The notes beneath the pieces are model-generated. The model saw nothing but the letters and a program-made list of their open reading frames with translations, had not been told where the DNA came from and searched no databases. Positions 24,890-38,291 of a stretch of DNA of 64,000 nt are shown here, in pieces. This DNA is from Scatophagus argus (taxonomy: Eukaryota > Chordata > Actinopteri > Scatophagidae), in contig NC_058511.1 in assembly GCF_020382885.2 (NCBI RefSeq), forward strand, positions 1,917,001 through 1,981,000. Reading direction: 5' to 3'. Both the position numbers and the translations under genes were made by a program. The stretch's first letter is position 1; every line of letters begins with the position of its first letter.

Positions 24890-25150
24890 CATTTGAGTGA
24901 GATAAGATTCGAAAAAGAGATAAAAAGGAGATGAAATGAGGAAATATGAGATTACCAAAACAAGATGAAAGGATAAAGGAGAGATGAACTGACATGTCTG
25001 TGAGACACGTGACGAGATGAGAAGCGTGGAGTCATGTGATACAAGTCGATGAGAAGAGGTGATAAAAAACATTCCTGAAATGAGATCACGTGAAATAAAT
25101 ACACTGGGTGACATTGAAAGATGAAGTGTCAGGAAGTGACATGCAGTGAG
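24890..25150 (+). repeat. Degenerate GAGAT/GATGA-rich purine sequence
   Basis: Repeated short units such as AGATGAAATGAGG and GAGATGAG at irregular spacing; low complexity, no coding signal. Confidence 0.65.
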
Positions 25151-27149
25151 ATTAAATCCAATAAAGAGAAAAAGTTAAACTAACAACAGAAATTATTAAA
25201 TTAAAAAATGTGCAAAGCTCACTTTAAAAACACACAAACTGAAATGAGGTTTTACAGCTCAAACTGAGGAGCAGCAACAGCTGACTGAACGGATGTCTTT
25301 AATGCTGTTAAAGGTTCACCTCAGCAGCATCATTACATTCACCTGTAAATTAAAACCACAAATCAATCTAAATCATGAGATAACATCAGTGTGTCAGAAG
25401 CCATGACAACACAATAAAGCTGACATGTGATGAAATGACTCACGGCCAAACATGATGAAATGAGACTGAAGATGGAGTAAAGCGGGTCACATGTCAACCT
25501 CGCCGTGCAGCCCGAGATCTGCTGTGTCATTCAGCCCGAGAACACGAGAGGGAAACGGCAAACACACGGCGGCGGCTGCTGCTGGGAACCAGTCAACAGG
25601 CTGAGTCATGATTAGCAGAGCGAAACCGAGTGTTTCAAATGAAAACAGGAATGCTTTGTGTGTGTGTGTGTGTGTGTGTGAAACCTGACATCAAAAGTAG
25701 AATAAGGAAGCAGTTTGACCCTAACAGAAATGAGTGGAAAGTTGAACTTTAACTTTAATGATGCAGCAGCGTCAGAAGGAAGAGAAGTGACTCCTCATCC
25801 AGTTTGTTTGTACAAGCTGTCAGGTTTGGCATCACAAGGGCCACTGAAACTGTAATAAAGCATCTTGATTAATAACATAATAAAAGTTTGTTTTATTTGA
25901 TGGAATGTCACAGAAAGGCTTAAAAAGGCTGTTATGAATTCAGTTATTTATTTCTTTTTAAACTGCATTTTCAAATAAATAAATGAATAAATTCTGGTAT
26001 TTATTCATGACGTTGTTGTGTTTTTAAATAATGCTCTCATGGACTGGTTTATGGGTTTCTGTCTGAAATCACTTTTCAATTTGAGCAATTTTCATTTGTA
26101 AATTCTTTTTATATTTCTTTCATTTTCCATTGAAATCTGAAATAAATATAATTACTTTGTAAATCATTCTGTTCTCTATTCATGGTTCAATGAAACCAAT
26201 GAACTTGTCAACAGATTAAGAAAGTTTTTATTGTACAATTACAATGAAATGCTTTCTGACAGGTGTGGTCGTCTGTACACCTGTGGCGTGACGATTAAAG
26301 GATATGTACAATAGAAAGCTTTGAAGTATGAATTTGACATATTTAGCCTCAAAGCCGCCCTTCTGATGTCATTTTTGCTTTTGTGCGTCTCCTTGTTGTC
26401 TGTTAGGCTCAAACATAACAACGTTCAGCCTTCATGTAAAACACACAGAAGTTAAAATTAGCTGGTAGGCTGAAACGTCAGCTCTGACTCTTCACACAGC
26501 AACATGTCTGCCTGATGTTTAATATCAGCGCAGTGATGTCAGGTCTGTTCACATCACTACGTCGCATCCTTTGTAAGAGACAAATAAAGATCAGTAGTGC
26601 GCTAACGTCACTGAGACTTTAAAGAGGGTGTGTGCGTGTGTGTTTGTGTGTGTGTGTGTGTGTGTTTCTCGGCTGCCAAGGCCATGTAACCCAGTTTACA
26701 CATGATCTAAAAATAACAGTGCAGAGCAGCCGAGGATGTGACGCCACGCCGAGCCCAGAGAGCCGAGGCCTTGAGGGCCTGGGAATCCTGGGATACGTCC
26801 CATTTCGAAGCAGTGTGTCCTTCAGTGGTTCCTTGCTTTTCTTCATTTCGTCTTTCAGGGCAGGTGTAAAACAGCTGTGATGGAGTGACCGATGAACGAC
26901 AGGGAGAGGAGCTTTATTTAGACTGGGAAGTAAAGGTGATTGTGATTTTTGTCGTTTTTAAATTTTTTTTGTGTGTGTGTGATTTCAACTTCTTTTGAAG
27001 GACATAAAAATGTTTAAAGGAGTAATAGATTTTTACATATATATCAAAATTTTGATCCCAGTTGAAGGCTTTTCAGTCTAATCCCCCACGGGGTCCGTGT
27101 TAAGATCCTGTAGTATAATGTTATTATTTTTATTTTTAAAATTTAAAGA
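25151..27149. other. Intergenic, no gene seen
   Basis: AT-rich, with several AATAAA hexamers clustered near 25970-26160 that have no gene upstream to serve. TG runs occur at about 25658-25680 and 26626-26664. No supportable exon. Confidence 0.55.
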
Positions 27150-27480
27150 TCACAGACAGATGAAGGAGACAAAAGACTGAGAATGGAACGCGGCCCTGGC
27201 TGAGCTTTCCCTTCCCTCCCTGTCTCTCTCTCTCTGTTTGTCTCTCTGTTTTTCTCTCACTCTCTCCACCTCACTCACCCGCCCGTCTGTCTGCACGCCA
27301 GGGCCGGCAGCCCGCGGGGCGTGAAGGTGTTGTCGCCATGGTAACAGCCATGTAAACATAAACAGAGGAGTCAGTGGAGCCCAGCGAGAGGAGCTGAGCT
27401 GCAGCCTGGAGAGCTTCAGTCAGGAATCCACACAAGCAAACATCTCACAGCAGCAGGTTCACATTTTCTCCTCAGAGTTT
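27150..27480 (+). promoter_or_regulatory. GC-rich element with RFX X-box
   Basis: A pyrimidine-rich tract is followed by a GC-rich island and GTCGCCATGGTAAC (27332-27345), a good fit to the X-box consensus GTNRCC-N2-RGYAAC bound by RFX factors. The next 130 bp look like a leader sequence but have no start codon followed by a long frame. It may be an enhancer or the promoter of an unannotated non-coding transcript. Confidence 0.4.
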
Positions 27481-30400
27481 CAGAAAAGCTGCCAAATCAA
27501 GTCTGGAGTTTGTCCCGTTTCTTTCAGAGCATCAGCGATGACTTAGAAGTCATTTCATCAGTTAGTTGTTGTTGTTTTGTCATTTTATCTTTATTAATTT
27601 TTAATGTCCACTGAGGTCACTGCAGTCCTCGGTGTCGTTTCTGAGAATCTGTTTCACATTTCAGATTTTTAAGCTGATCCCAGTAATTTTAGACACATAA
27701 GTGAACCAACAACAACAACAAAAATATGATTAGGGTTAAATTAATAAATCCTTCATTAGGGAAGGTTCAGAAACAGAAGTGAGGTCAGTATTTTCCTAAT
27801 AAATTTCTGCAAAGAAACATCTAAATTGGGCTCATGGGACATATTAATTATGCTGAAAAAAGACAAAATAAACTGGAATAAAAGCATTTTCATACATGGC
27901 AGCACATTTCTGTCATATTTTGTCTTCTTGTACTCTGGTAACAACAGAAAAACACCTAATAAAAGAGCAACTCGTCTCAGGCTGTACTCAAAGCTGCACT
28001 TTAAACATCTTAAAAACTCGTCAGTTAGATGAATCTGGCACAGAGAGGGAGTTTGAGGTGGTTATAGTCTAAAGTCTGTGTCAACATGTAATACTGCGCT
28101 GGTTTTGGTTTCTGTTTGAACTACAACAGTGTGAGTAGATGTTATAAAAGCATCACGGACTGAAGGAATGAAAATAATTCACATTAATGGTTTAACCTGT
28201 GACTCACCTTCATACCTCGGCTATCCTAAAAACCTGATCCTCTGTGGTTCTGATATCTACAGTAGGCCCAAAAAACAAAGCCTGCAAAACATCCCAGGCA
28301 TGCAAACCTGCTCAACAACAACCTGCCACGCAGTCACAGAAAACTCAGAGGGAATTTCCAGAGTTAAGATTTGGCATGGAATCTTCCGGCTCAAAATGAG
28401 TTAATTGGTGCATTCAAATGACACCTGAGACAAATCAGTGGACTTTTCTCAGTTTTCCCGTAGGTATTCCTCAGGTGTTCTGTGGGCGCCTTTGTGGGTG
28501 TCAGACCTGCAATCACGCAGGTATGAGACAGACAAACCAGTACGTGAATCAGGGCTGTTCTGGATTCCTGTGAGCTTCTGAGAAATCGAATTAGAATTAA
28601 CACCAGATGGATGTGACCGGCGACCGAGCTTCGTCTCATTCAAATGTTGCTGCAGAGAGGCCACAGGTTCTCAAGCATGGAGGTTTCACACACACATGTT
28701 CAACCCTGCAGCTGAGCAGATCTCTACAATCAGCAGGATGAGATAAGGTTACATCAGAGTCTGACCACAAGTTAAATGAGCGAGGGTAAAAATGGTTGGA
28801 ATGCCCCTTTAAGTGAAGCAGCTAAAGCATTATAAATAACTATGACTGGAGCAGCTGGACTATGTTGGTAGTGTACTGTACAGGAAGGAGGGCTGCCAAA
28901 GGGGGGGACGAGTGAAGGAAAGATGTCAGAAGAGGGAGGGATGAAGGGATCACAGGAAGGAGTGAAGAAAGTTAAGGTGGAAGCAAAGGACGAGGAACGT
29001 AAGAAAGTTAGAAAGAAGAAATGAAGTGAAGGAATAAATGAGAGGAAATGAGGGAGGAGTGGAGCACAGGGGGCTCAAAACGATCCCCTCTTGGCGAGTT
29101 TTCATCAGTCGACGCTGAGTTCTCATGCTGTGAGGTCGATCGGCCAAGTTTAGAGTCCCAAAACCACCACGTCGCCGTTAGCGTTAGCGTTAGCGTCAGC
29201 GGAGGTCTGAGTGTTGGACTCCAGCTCCAAAGAGGACCACAGCTTCAGCGAGGCGGGACGGTCCCATCAGGGTGTCGGACAGCTGACCTGCATCAAAACA
29301 CACACAGTGACACACGAGAAGCTCATTCATGAGGACTTTTAGGACATGAATGAAGTTCCACACTTTCTCAGCCTGCACGAGAACATGCAGTCATGTTTTG
29401 ATGAGATGCTCATATGTCTGCTTTCTAGTTAAAACTCTGAAATAAAGACGTCTGCGACCCACAGCGCTGACTGCTTTCTTTGTCTGGTTTTAATCCTCCC
29501 TTTCACAGGCTGCAGCAGGCGAAAGTGTTGTGTTTCTGTTCGTCTGTGGATTTCCGACTGTCAGGAGGAAACAACGCGGCCTCAGATTACACAAAAGGTT
29601 TGGCGGAAAAGCTTTTACTGTGATGAGAAAACATTCATGTAAATACAGAAAACCTTAAGGTGCTCCTGCTCTTCCTTCCCTGTTCATGAACTCTGACAGC
29701 AGCCAACAGGAGGCCTGAATTTATGATCCCAAACCAGTCGGCTTGCTTCAGCCTGCAGTGTCAGTAAAAGTCTTGCTCTTCCTCTGTTGCTTCATACCAG
29801 ACTTCACGGTCAGAATTCACTGCGAGATAATAAATGATAATAACCTTCTACAGTAAGTATGTTTGACTCCCGTCAGCAGTGACAGAACATAGCAGAAGCT
29901 GCTTCCTCAGACTGCATCAGCAGCGTGTTTGTGCTGTGCCAACAGGCGAGGAAGACGCACTGTTGTTGCGCAGAAAAGTCAAGTCAAGTCAATATACTGC
30001 AGGATGCTTAGCCCACAATACGCTAGCATATTTTATAAACTGATTGGTTTCTGCTGACAGACACATGTTGTGGAATGACTTCACTCATGTAAAAGTACAT
30101 TGACACTGTATGTAAGTGCAGTACTTGACTAAAGGTGCTCTGTTACTTTCCACTACTGTCTGTTTGCTTTCTGAAAATTTTGAATTTTGTCTTATAATTT
30201 TTGAAATATTTTTATTTATGCTTTATTTTGACAAGCAAGACGCAACGAGACTGAAGGCTGCTGGCTGACAAAAGACCAACAAAATGCAGAGTTTAGCAGT
30301 TAATAAAGTGTGCACCTCAGCATAATTTACACACAGATTACATACGACCAGCTGAGCCAACATGATGTCACTTCCTGAATTTGCCACAAACCTCACGTCC

Positions 30401-33400
30401 ACAAATGATGATGTCAGTATTAAAAAACAAAAACCACAGACGACAATAAAGTCCAGCAGTGTCCCCATGTGATGCTGGTTCCCGTCTCTGCCCCCCACAC
30501 ACACACACACATGCACGCACACACACACACACACACACATACTTAACAGGAGCAATTACGGCCAGAAACTTTCATGAATTTACTTTGTTGCACAATTCCA
30601 TGTGTTGACATGTTTGAAATCCAGCAGAGTTAAACCTGATAGCAAGCCAGGCAGTGACAGACAGAACACAGACACATAAAGCGGATCATTCAGCCACAGA
30701 CGCGAGCGCCAGAAAACCTCCACACTTCCTGTGGAAGACACAATGACACTTTGATCATCCCTGCAGGAAAGGCTGGGGGAGGCTGCGGCAAAGGGAACGT
30801 TAGTGGGCAACCAAGAAGAAATCCTGATTCTACCTGGACCTGGTCCTCGCCACGTGACGCTACTTCCCACCGTATGACACTGACATTTTTGAGAGGTTTT
30901 TAAAAAAAATCCCGCTGGCTCTCACACATGGAAAACAAATGGATGACAGCCAGGATAAGATTGCATGAGATGACAGCAGAAAAACAGCTGAGTGAGTGAA
31001 CACAAGTGAGTTAGTTTCACCTGCCAGGTTAACTTCTGCAGAAGCACAAACAAGTCAGACGAGAAGTTTTCAGCCTCAAGGCGGGTGGCGGCGTGAGCTT
31101 CTGCAGCCTCGCCAGCAGGAAGTCGATTAATGCAACATTTTGCTTCTGTGAAATGTCAAACAGTGTGAACATAATGAACTTCCTGTTTGGAGTTTTTGTT
31201 TTGCTCTTAATGAAACAACATCAGGGCAGTAGTTAAAAAGCAGAGCGAGGGATGAAACTTTAATAAAAGTTTAATGAGACCTGAGGGCGAAACTGGGTCA
31301 CTGCAGCAGACTGAGTCAGACCAACAACAAAGAGAACAAATTCACATTCAACAGCCAACTGTGGTTCAAGTCTGATGTAAGAGACAACATATTTAAAGAT
31401 ATTCCAAAGGGTCAGTGAACTCAAGAAGAAGAACACAAAAGGGGGATAAACTTAGTTGAAATGTTGAAGTTATTTACATGTCAGGGTTGTTTTAATAACA
31501 CCTCAGGCCTCTATTTAAACACGCAGCAGGTTCCAGCTGCAGGTTAACTTCCAGTCATTAAAACAATGTTAACTTAACCCGAAACCTGTTAACTCTGAGC
31601 CAGATTTTAGCCTTGACCTTCACGCAGCCTTCTCTTGGCCTACAATCAGTGACTAAAGGGGGAAGTCACCTCAGCATGTTTCCATATATGTTTCTGTTTC
31701 ACTCGCTGCACCTGGCATTCAGACGGACTTCTCTCTGTCCAGGTTCGTGAGGGCCGAGCACACCTGCCCAGACGGAGAAGGTCATGTGTCACTCGTTTCT
31801 CTGCTCTGATTGGCAGCAGGTTTGTCCTCCTGCGCCCAGAGGTGTTCTGGTCTGACAAAACCCCCCGCAAACCGAAGATGAACAGAGAAAATCCAGAGCA
31901 AATCTACATGTTATTCAGTAGTTACGATCTCACACAGTAAGGAAAATGTATCACTGATCTACAAACACGTGAAACTCAGCATCTCAGTGCGAACCTCGAG
32001 GAAGAACAGAACAGGGGGGTGACAAACCTCTGATCAGACTCAGATCCCGACCCACAGCGTCCCATGAGCTCGAATCACTTCCACCTCACAGTCACCCCGA
32101 CACACCCACCACAGTGAACTCTGCCACACATACAACATGATATGGCAAAATTATAATCAAAAAAGCATGACCGATCGATGACGGCAGAGCTGAGGTTAAC
32201 GAGGAAGAGCAAAGAAAGGAGGGCGAGGGGGAAGAGGGCAAAGGACAGAGGAAACAAGAAGGAATGTAGGGAAGGAGGAAATGAAAGGAGGTTTTGTGTT
32301 TATTTTTGGTATTTCATGAAATTAAAAGATAAAACACACACTTTCATACTTTAACTTGATCAGCTTCCAACACAAGTCAATACATCATAAAACAAACTGC
32401 TTTTTATTCCGAACTCGACGCCTCAGTGACCTTTTCTGTTGCTCGTACGTCTACAGCGCGATGACCTCAGCCTCACCTGGAAACCAGGCTGGGGTCACAT
32501 CCACAGAGCTGCTGGAGCGGCTGCCTCCAGACCAGTCCAGGTGCCGCACAGCAGTGGGAAAGTCAAACAGTGGGACCAGTTTGGCCAGTGAACTGGTGCA
32601 AACACTGAATCACACTGTGTGTTTTTTGTTCTGTGTGACCTTCAGTCTCATTAACAAAAGATCAGTGTAGTTTAAAAGCAACACCCACGCAGACGCAGCC
32701 TCCCGTCAGCTCAGGTTCAGCAGCAGGACAACCAACTTCAGCACCCAAAGCTCATTTTTACTCTCGTTTATTTACTGCGTGGAGAAAACCTTCAGGCTGC
32801 AAGTGATGTTTTCAATTTCACTGAGAGACCAAACACATAATGTAAGCAGGGAACCAGTGCAACAGAGTTCATGTGATCCAAGAGTGGAGGCATGGGACCA
32901 GAAGACCCCCCCACCCGGTGTCCCCCTTACCAGAGGCAGAGAGTTAAACTTGTTAGCATCACGGATGGATTAGTGAATGTGCCCACTGGGTCCAAGGACA
33001 TCCTGGACCAGAACCTCTGAATCAAATGTCCACTCACATTTCTTGTTGGAAAGTCTGTCGAACGACCTCACAAAGAGACACAAAGTGTCCTCTGAGAGAC
33101 TAAAACAACCACAAAGAGATGCAAAACAAGAGAGTCAGACTGGCCTCAAAGAGCCGGAGCCTCAGTCAGATTGTGAGGGGTGGGGGGACCTTTGTCCTTT
33201 GTTTCATCATCTGTCCACAGCTGCACACTGTGTGGAGTTAGCAGCTGTTCACTCACAGTATTATTTCCTATCAGGAAACTATTTAAAGTTCTTTATTTGA
33301 CATTCATTTATGACAGGCAGCAAACAAAGGAACTGAACACGTTTCCATATCAGAGATGTCAACGATAAAAGATCACAGAAAAACAACCTCATCGAGGTCA

Positions 33401-34020
33401 GAGTTCACAAGCTCCTGCCTGTCGTTTGTCAAGCTGAGTCACGTGAATCAGCTGACTTCATTAGCTGTAAACACTGAATCATCCTCCTTCAGCACCAAAC
33501 TGGTCTAATTATGATGAATCACAACAACACGAGCCGAGTTTCACTTCGACCCGCACTTTATCTCACTTCCCTGCGGCTCTGAAAGCCACTCGTGCAGCCT
33601 TTAGAGTCACTACAAGGAAAACCACACACGGTCATTAAATGAAACTTGTGGTGACTTTTTGAATCAAGAGTTAGAATGAATGTAGAATTTTATAAAACAA
33701 AAGTGCAAAAAAATGCAGCTGAACTGAAGGGTTAATTGCCTGTCAAATTGAGTGTCAAAGTTAATTTTACTGATTAGCTGACTTCCTGTTTAGCACAACT
33801 GGAAGCTAATCACTTAAAACTTTATGGCTGACGTTAGCAACAAATGGTTAATTGATGAGATTTTGAGGACAAAAGGTGGAACATTTAAACAATAGATGCT
33901 GAAATATTGCAAAAAATAAAATCTTAAAATACTCCAAAGGTTGCTTGGAGTATAAAATGTTTTAATATTTGTTTTAATAAGCTGCTGTGGCCCACAGTCG
34001 CTTTGACTGGACAACCTGAC
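27481..34020. other. Intergenic, no gene supported
   Basis: About 6.5 kb without supportable exons. Contents: purine-rich tracts (28860-29060 and 32180-32300), a (GTTAGC)n-like hexamer patch at 29176-29200, a CA run at about 30496-30540, and a fragment near 30085-30160 of the common teleost repeat built from 'AGTACTT...CTTTCCACTACTG' wording. Confidence 0.55.
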
Positions 34021-34320
34021 TGCACTGCAGCGTCGTGTATTCGCATCACATGAACTTTATTGTGATGGAATCCTTCGCGCCCCTCAGTTTCCTGCCGGTT
34101 GTCGCAGCGCAGTCGGCACTTCGCTGGAAGCACAACAAACGTACTGTTTCTGAGAGGCCGGGCTCACTGACAAGGTCACTCATCCGCTTCCTTTGCAGTT
34201 CCGCTTCGGCACAGATTTACGGGAACGCAGCGAATCACTCAGATCGAAAGTGCAAATGATCCCGGCCGGCTGCCGTAAGCTTAAAGAAACCGTTAAGCTC
34301 GTTAACAGGCGCGATGAGAG
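34021..34320. promoter_or_regulatory. CpG-dense patch upstream of ATF3
   Basis: I count about 26 CpG dinucleotides in 300 bp, far more than in neighbouring DNA, which is largely CpG-poor. No conserved open frame is seen. It could be a CpG-island promoter of a non-coding RNA or a distal alternative ATF3 promoter (the ATF3 coding ATG is about 7 kb downstream). It includes CAAGGTCA at 34171-34178, a nuclear-receptor type half-site. Confidence 0.45.
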
Positions 34321-34329
34321 GTGTGTTAT

Positions 34330-34455
34330 CCATCCATCCATCCATCAGGAGGGAGGGAGGGAGGGAGGAGGACAGGACGGGGGGGGGATTTCCCGGACAG
34401 ACCGTGAAAAAGAAAAACAAGAGGAGGAGGAGGAGGAGGAGGAAGAAGAGCCGCA
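34330..34455 (+). repeat. (CATC)n, (GGGA)n and (GAG)n simple repeats
   Basis: Consecutive short arrays: CATC units (about 34329-34347), GGGA units (about 34349-34368), a G-run (about 34379-34386) and GAG units (about 34420-34448). All are purine-biased. Confidence 0.85.
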
Positions 34456-36509
34456 GCTTCCCGGAAAGGATGGCGCAGTCTGGACCAGGACGGAGTGAAG
34501 GAGGAGGAAAAGAAGAGAGGAAAATAATTAGTAAAAGAAAAGCATGAAAACGATAAAAAAAAAAACATGTTATCCTTTCATTCATATCGTTTTCTTTTGA
34601 TTTTGTAGTATTTATTTGTGGTATAAGTACTCAGGTTCTGATCGTCATAAATATTATTGGAGTATATTATGGATATGAACCACTATAAATATAGATATTA
34701 CATGTAGTTAGATAACAATAAAATATTATATGTGACCTTAATTTGTTCATTCTATATATTAAGTTTAATATCATCTTGAATTGATTTATAAAATGGTGAA
34801 TTAATGTTGTCATATTTTCATATTAACTGCACAGACGAAAAATAATAATAAATAATAAATAATAATAATAAGAAATTCTGATTTTCATGAATTCCATATC
34901 GAGCCGTAAACAACACCTGCACCACCTCCTCTTCGTCCTCCTCCTCCTCCTCCTCCTCTTCTTATTCTCAGCAGGAGCGCATTACGTCAGCCTCTCTTTC
35001 CGGGAAACACGGCTTCTCATCCGCCTGGTGGCTTTACCAGGCAACCAGCAGGGAGGATGGGAAGCCTCCTCCTCTTCACCACTTATCACCATCCTGCCCA
35101 TAAGCACTTTTATTTCTTTATCAGAACATTTAAAAGCCTCATTTAGAAATACGGGAAAGAGGAAAGGCCACTTTGTGCGGCGATAACAACACAAATCCTT
35201 CGCTGCTGATCTGTGAATCTGGCGGTGGAGGTGAAAGCTCCCTGCAGACATTTGGATTACTAAACCAGTTTGAATTCTGAGCTCCTCCTGTCTGATTTGT
35301 TGAAATAGACCCAAAAACATCATCATATAAAAAAGGGAAGTCAAAGATTGGAACAGCAGGAAACAAAGAAAACGTGCAAACAAATTCAACGTTATTTTTT
35401 TCCTCCCCAAATAAATCGAAAACTGCATTGAAATGTGTTGTCATTTCTTATTTCTAATAAAACTATGGGACAAAAGCCACGTTGTAATCTGACACACAGC
35501 TTTCAGTTCGCTTCTGTTAGGTATTTCACACAACTCAAGCTCGACTTGTTGCTGGAACGACAGGATTTTCTGAAACTGTTGCGGACACAAACTCAACACG
35601 AAGGTTAAACTTTCATTTGAGCTCGAGGAGATTCCCAAACAGTTTAGTTTACCCTCCGAAGGACCTCAGAGAGTTTCCAGAGCTTGACCAGCAAAGAAGT
35701 GACGGGTGATTTAATGGGGGGGTCACAGTCGGAAACACTGGATGTGGGGAGTAGAGCTTCTCTCTGACTGCTTTGTGGTTTGTCCAGCGAACAGGAAGGC
35801 TGAGACTGCCGGTGGAGTAAATTCAGGGTGGAAAAGCTTCAGAAAAGTTGAGAAAAGCTTGGGGAATGCGTCCCTGTAAAAGACACCAACATTCATGGCT
35901 TCCTTTTCTTTTCGTTTCTCTTCTACCAAGAGTGGTCACTATGAGAAAGTCCCTGGTATTCTGACGCAATCCTCTCATCTTGCAGCTCAGCCTTCACGTC
36001 TGTTTTCATTATTAGTCAAAACCTGACAGTTGGTGAGACAAACCCACTCGACAGCAAGTGAAAGTGAGAGTGTGTGGTGGTTGCTCCTGCTGCACTTTGA
36101 GACAAAAGTCCACAGCTCGTAAGGTGCTGATACGATTTATTGTCCCAGAGGACACACAAGTTTAAAAGGTCAAAGAACGGGTGAGGAAACGTCGGAGGGC
36201 ACAGGACCGAACCCTCCTCTGTTCCATTCACTGTTACAGCTTTAGCTTCTCCAGCTGCTAACGGCTGACTTGTTGTTTCTTACGTTTAGCTCATGACGTT
36301 GTTTTGCTCTCTGTATTCATCACTCATTGATCACTGAGAATTAGACAAACAGCCTGTCCAAAGCACAGGGAGGGTGCAGCGTTTGTCTGTGGTTGTACCT
36401 TCTGCTGAAGTACGGCAACACCACTCAGACAAAACACACGCACAACTGCAGTGCCACAACTATTGTCAATTTGTTAAGTGAAGTTTTGGCAATCATTACA
36501 GTTTTTTCA

Positions 36510-36645
36510 CAGCAATTTTCTGTATTCATCTACTGATACTTCTGCGTACTTGTACTTGGACTATTACTTGTAATACTTGAGTATTTTTACATTGTGGTAT
36601 TACTGCTTCTACTGAAGTAAAAGATCAGAGTACTTCCTCCAGTGC
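36510..36645 (-). repeat. Teleost dispersed repeat ('AGTACTTTTACT' type)
   Basis: The minus strand reads 'GGAAGTACTCTGATCTTTTACTTCAGTAGAAG...' and 'ATACTCAAGTATTACAAGTAA', the typical wording of a very frequent teleost interspersed repeat. Fragments recur near 30085-30160 and 48340-48545. Confidence 0.65.
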
Positions 36646-36935
36646 TGACTGCACACCTGGATTAAAACTCAGCAACCACCTGCTTTTGGGGTGTTTTAAG
36701 TCTTGACAAACAAACGGAGGAGTTTGGTGGGTGTGAACGCACCCAGAGCTCAGTATGAGAGCCTTCTAATATAAAAATAGAGAATGTGATATGTAGCCGT
36801 GGGGTTGGCGCTCTGATCATATGGTATTAATAGTGAACAGGGTCAGCAATGACTTCACGTCGCAGCATCAATATGGATTACAACGCTGACCTCCTAAACC
36901 TTTCAACAGCCGCCCGCCTGCCGAGAGAGACACAG

Positions 36936-37050
36936 ACAGTGTCTGTGTGTGTCTGTGTGTGTGTGTATGTGTCTGTGTGTGTGTGTGTGTGTCTGTGCGT
37001 GTGTGTGTCTGTGTGTAGGTGTGTGTGTGTCTGTGTGTGTCTGTGCCTCT
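36936..37050 (+). repeat. Compound (TG)n/(TCTG)n microsatellite
   Basis: TG runs interrupted at intervals by CTG, ATG and AGG; low complexity. Confidence 0.9.
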
Positions 37051-38239
37051 CAGCCGACGGTACCTTCCTGATTGTCTGTCGTTCTAAACGACTTGGGTCC
37101 GACTTGCTGCCGGTTGGCTGATCTGTAATGTTACGAGATGAGAAAATTCTACGGATTCTCCTTTGTCTGTTCCTGACAGGAATCCAGATTTTAACCCAAA
37201 CTCGAGCCTAATTCAGCAGCCACACGAGGGCCGGAGCCTGCAGACGGACGGGTGGAGGCGGGCTGGACTCCTGCTTGGGACCAGGTTCAGTGAAGGTTCT
37301 GTTTGGTTGAGTCTACGTGTAACTTCAAGTTAACTCGGTTTAGTTCTGGATTTTCTCCACATTATGTAATCTGAAGCTGTCACTGATGTACTCCACAGAA
37401 CAGAACTGTTACTGTATGTCCGTTCCACACTATTTTCCATCTTTGTGAAATCATGACTGCTGACACTTATTCTACAGAACCTCTGACACAACGTGGATTC
37501 TACATTACAACATTCATTATTGCAAAATGTACACGTTTTCGAATGAGCCGAAAACCATAGAAAACTGGAACTAAAAACGCTCTAACATATGGACACAAGT
37601 TTTTTTATATTTTAATACATATTACTCATACACACAAAACCTGCAAAATCTGATATAATATTTTAACTGACATGGCGTTTGGTGAATATTTGCTTTGACT
37701 TATCATAGTGAAGTAAATGTTGATTTCACAGCGTGATGGCTGTGGAGTAATGAGCCCATATGAACCTAAAACCAAGTGAAGTCTGATCCAGTCCGCCTGG
37801 CAACATTTCTGTCTGCCTTCGTGTCTCCATCGCAGACCAAAGACATGAATAAAGTCACGCTTTGCGTCCTGTGCTGCTGCTACTCTGAGGAAGACGGAAA
37901 GCGATCGGATTGTCTTTGTGACCACGACGCCAACAATAATAAAGGTTCCATTTTAAGGAAACTCAAATTCTGAGGTTGTTTCCACTTTCTTTTCCTGAGA
38001 AAAGGCGTTTGTGTAACTCGGCCTACATCCTCCGTGTCCCACATGTCAGCTTATCTCTGGACCCTCAACCCGTTCAACCTCAGGCTGGATTTGTTTTATC
38101 AGGCCAGCTTCTTTCAGAGGTTTCCACTGAGCGGCCTGTTGTTGTTCTCAGCAGGGAAACACCTTTCAATTATTAACTGTTTTATTGTTTTTTACTGCCG
38201 GCTGCTATGTGTCGTGACAGCCCAGTTATTTGACCAGCA

Positions 38240-38243
38240 CACA

Positions 38244-38290
<47 letters not shown>
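38240..38290. repeat. (CA)n microsatellite
   Basis: Uninterrupted CA run of about 50 bp; a shorter one follows at 38390-38409. Confidence 0.95.

Positions 38291-38291
<1 letters not shown>

Noticed and set aside
25970-26160. Cluster of AATAAA hexamers as evidence for a gene end
   Set aside because: AT-rich DNA explains them; there is no exon upstream on either strand to pair with.
32356-32670. 104-codon frame in the PEX3-ATF3 gap
   Set aside because: No recognisable protein, no supporting splice sites or promoter; length is within chance expectation for this much DNA.
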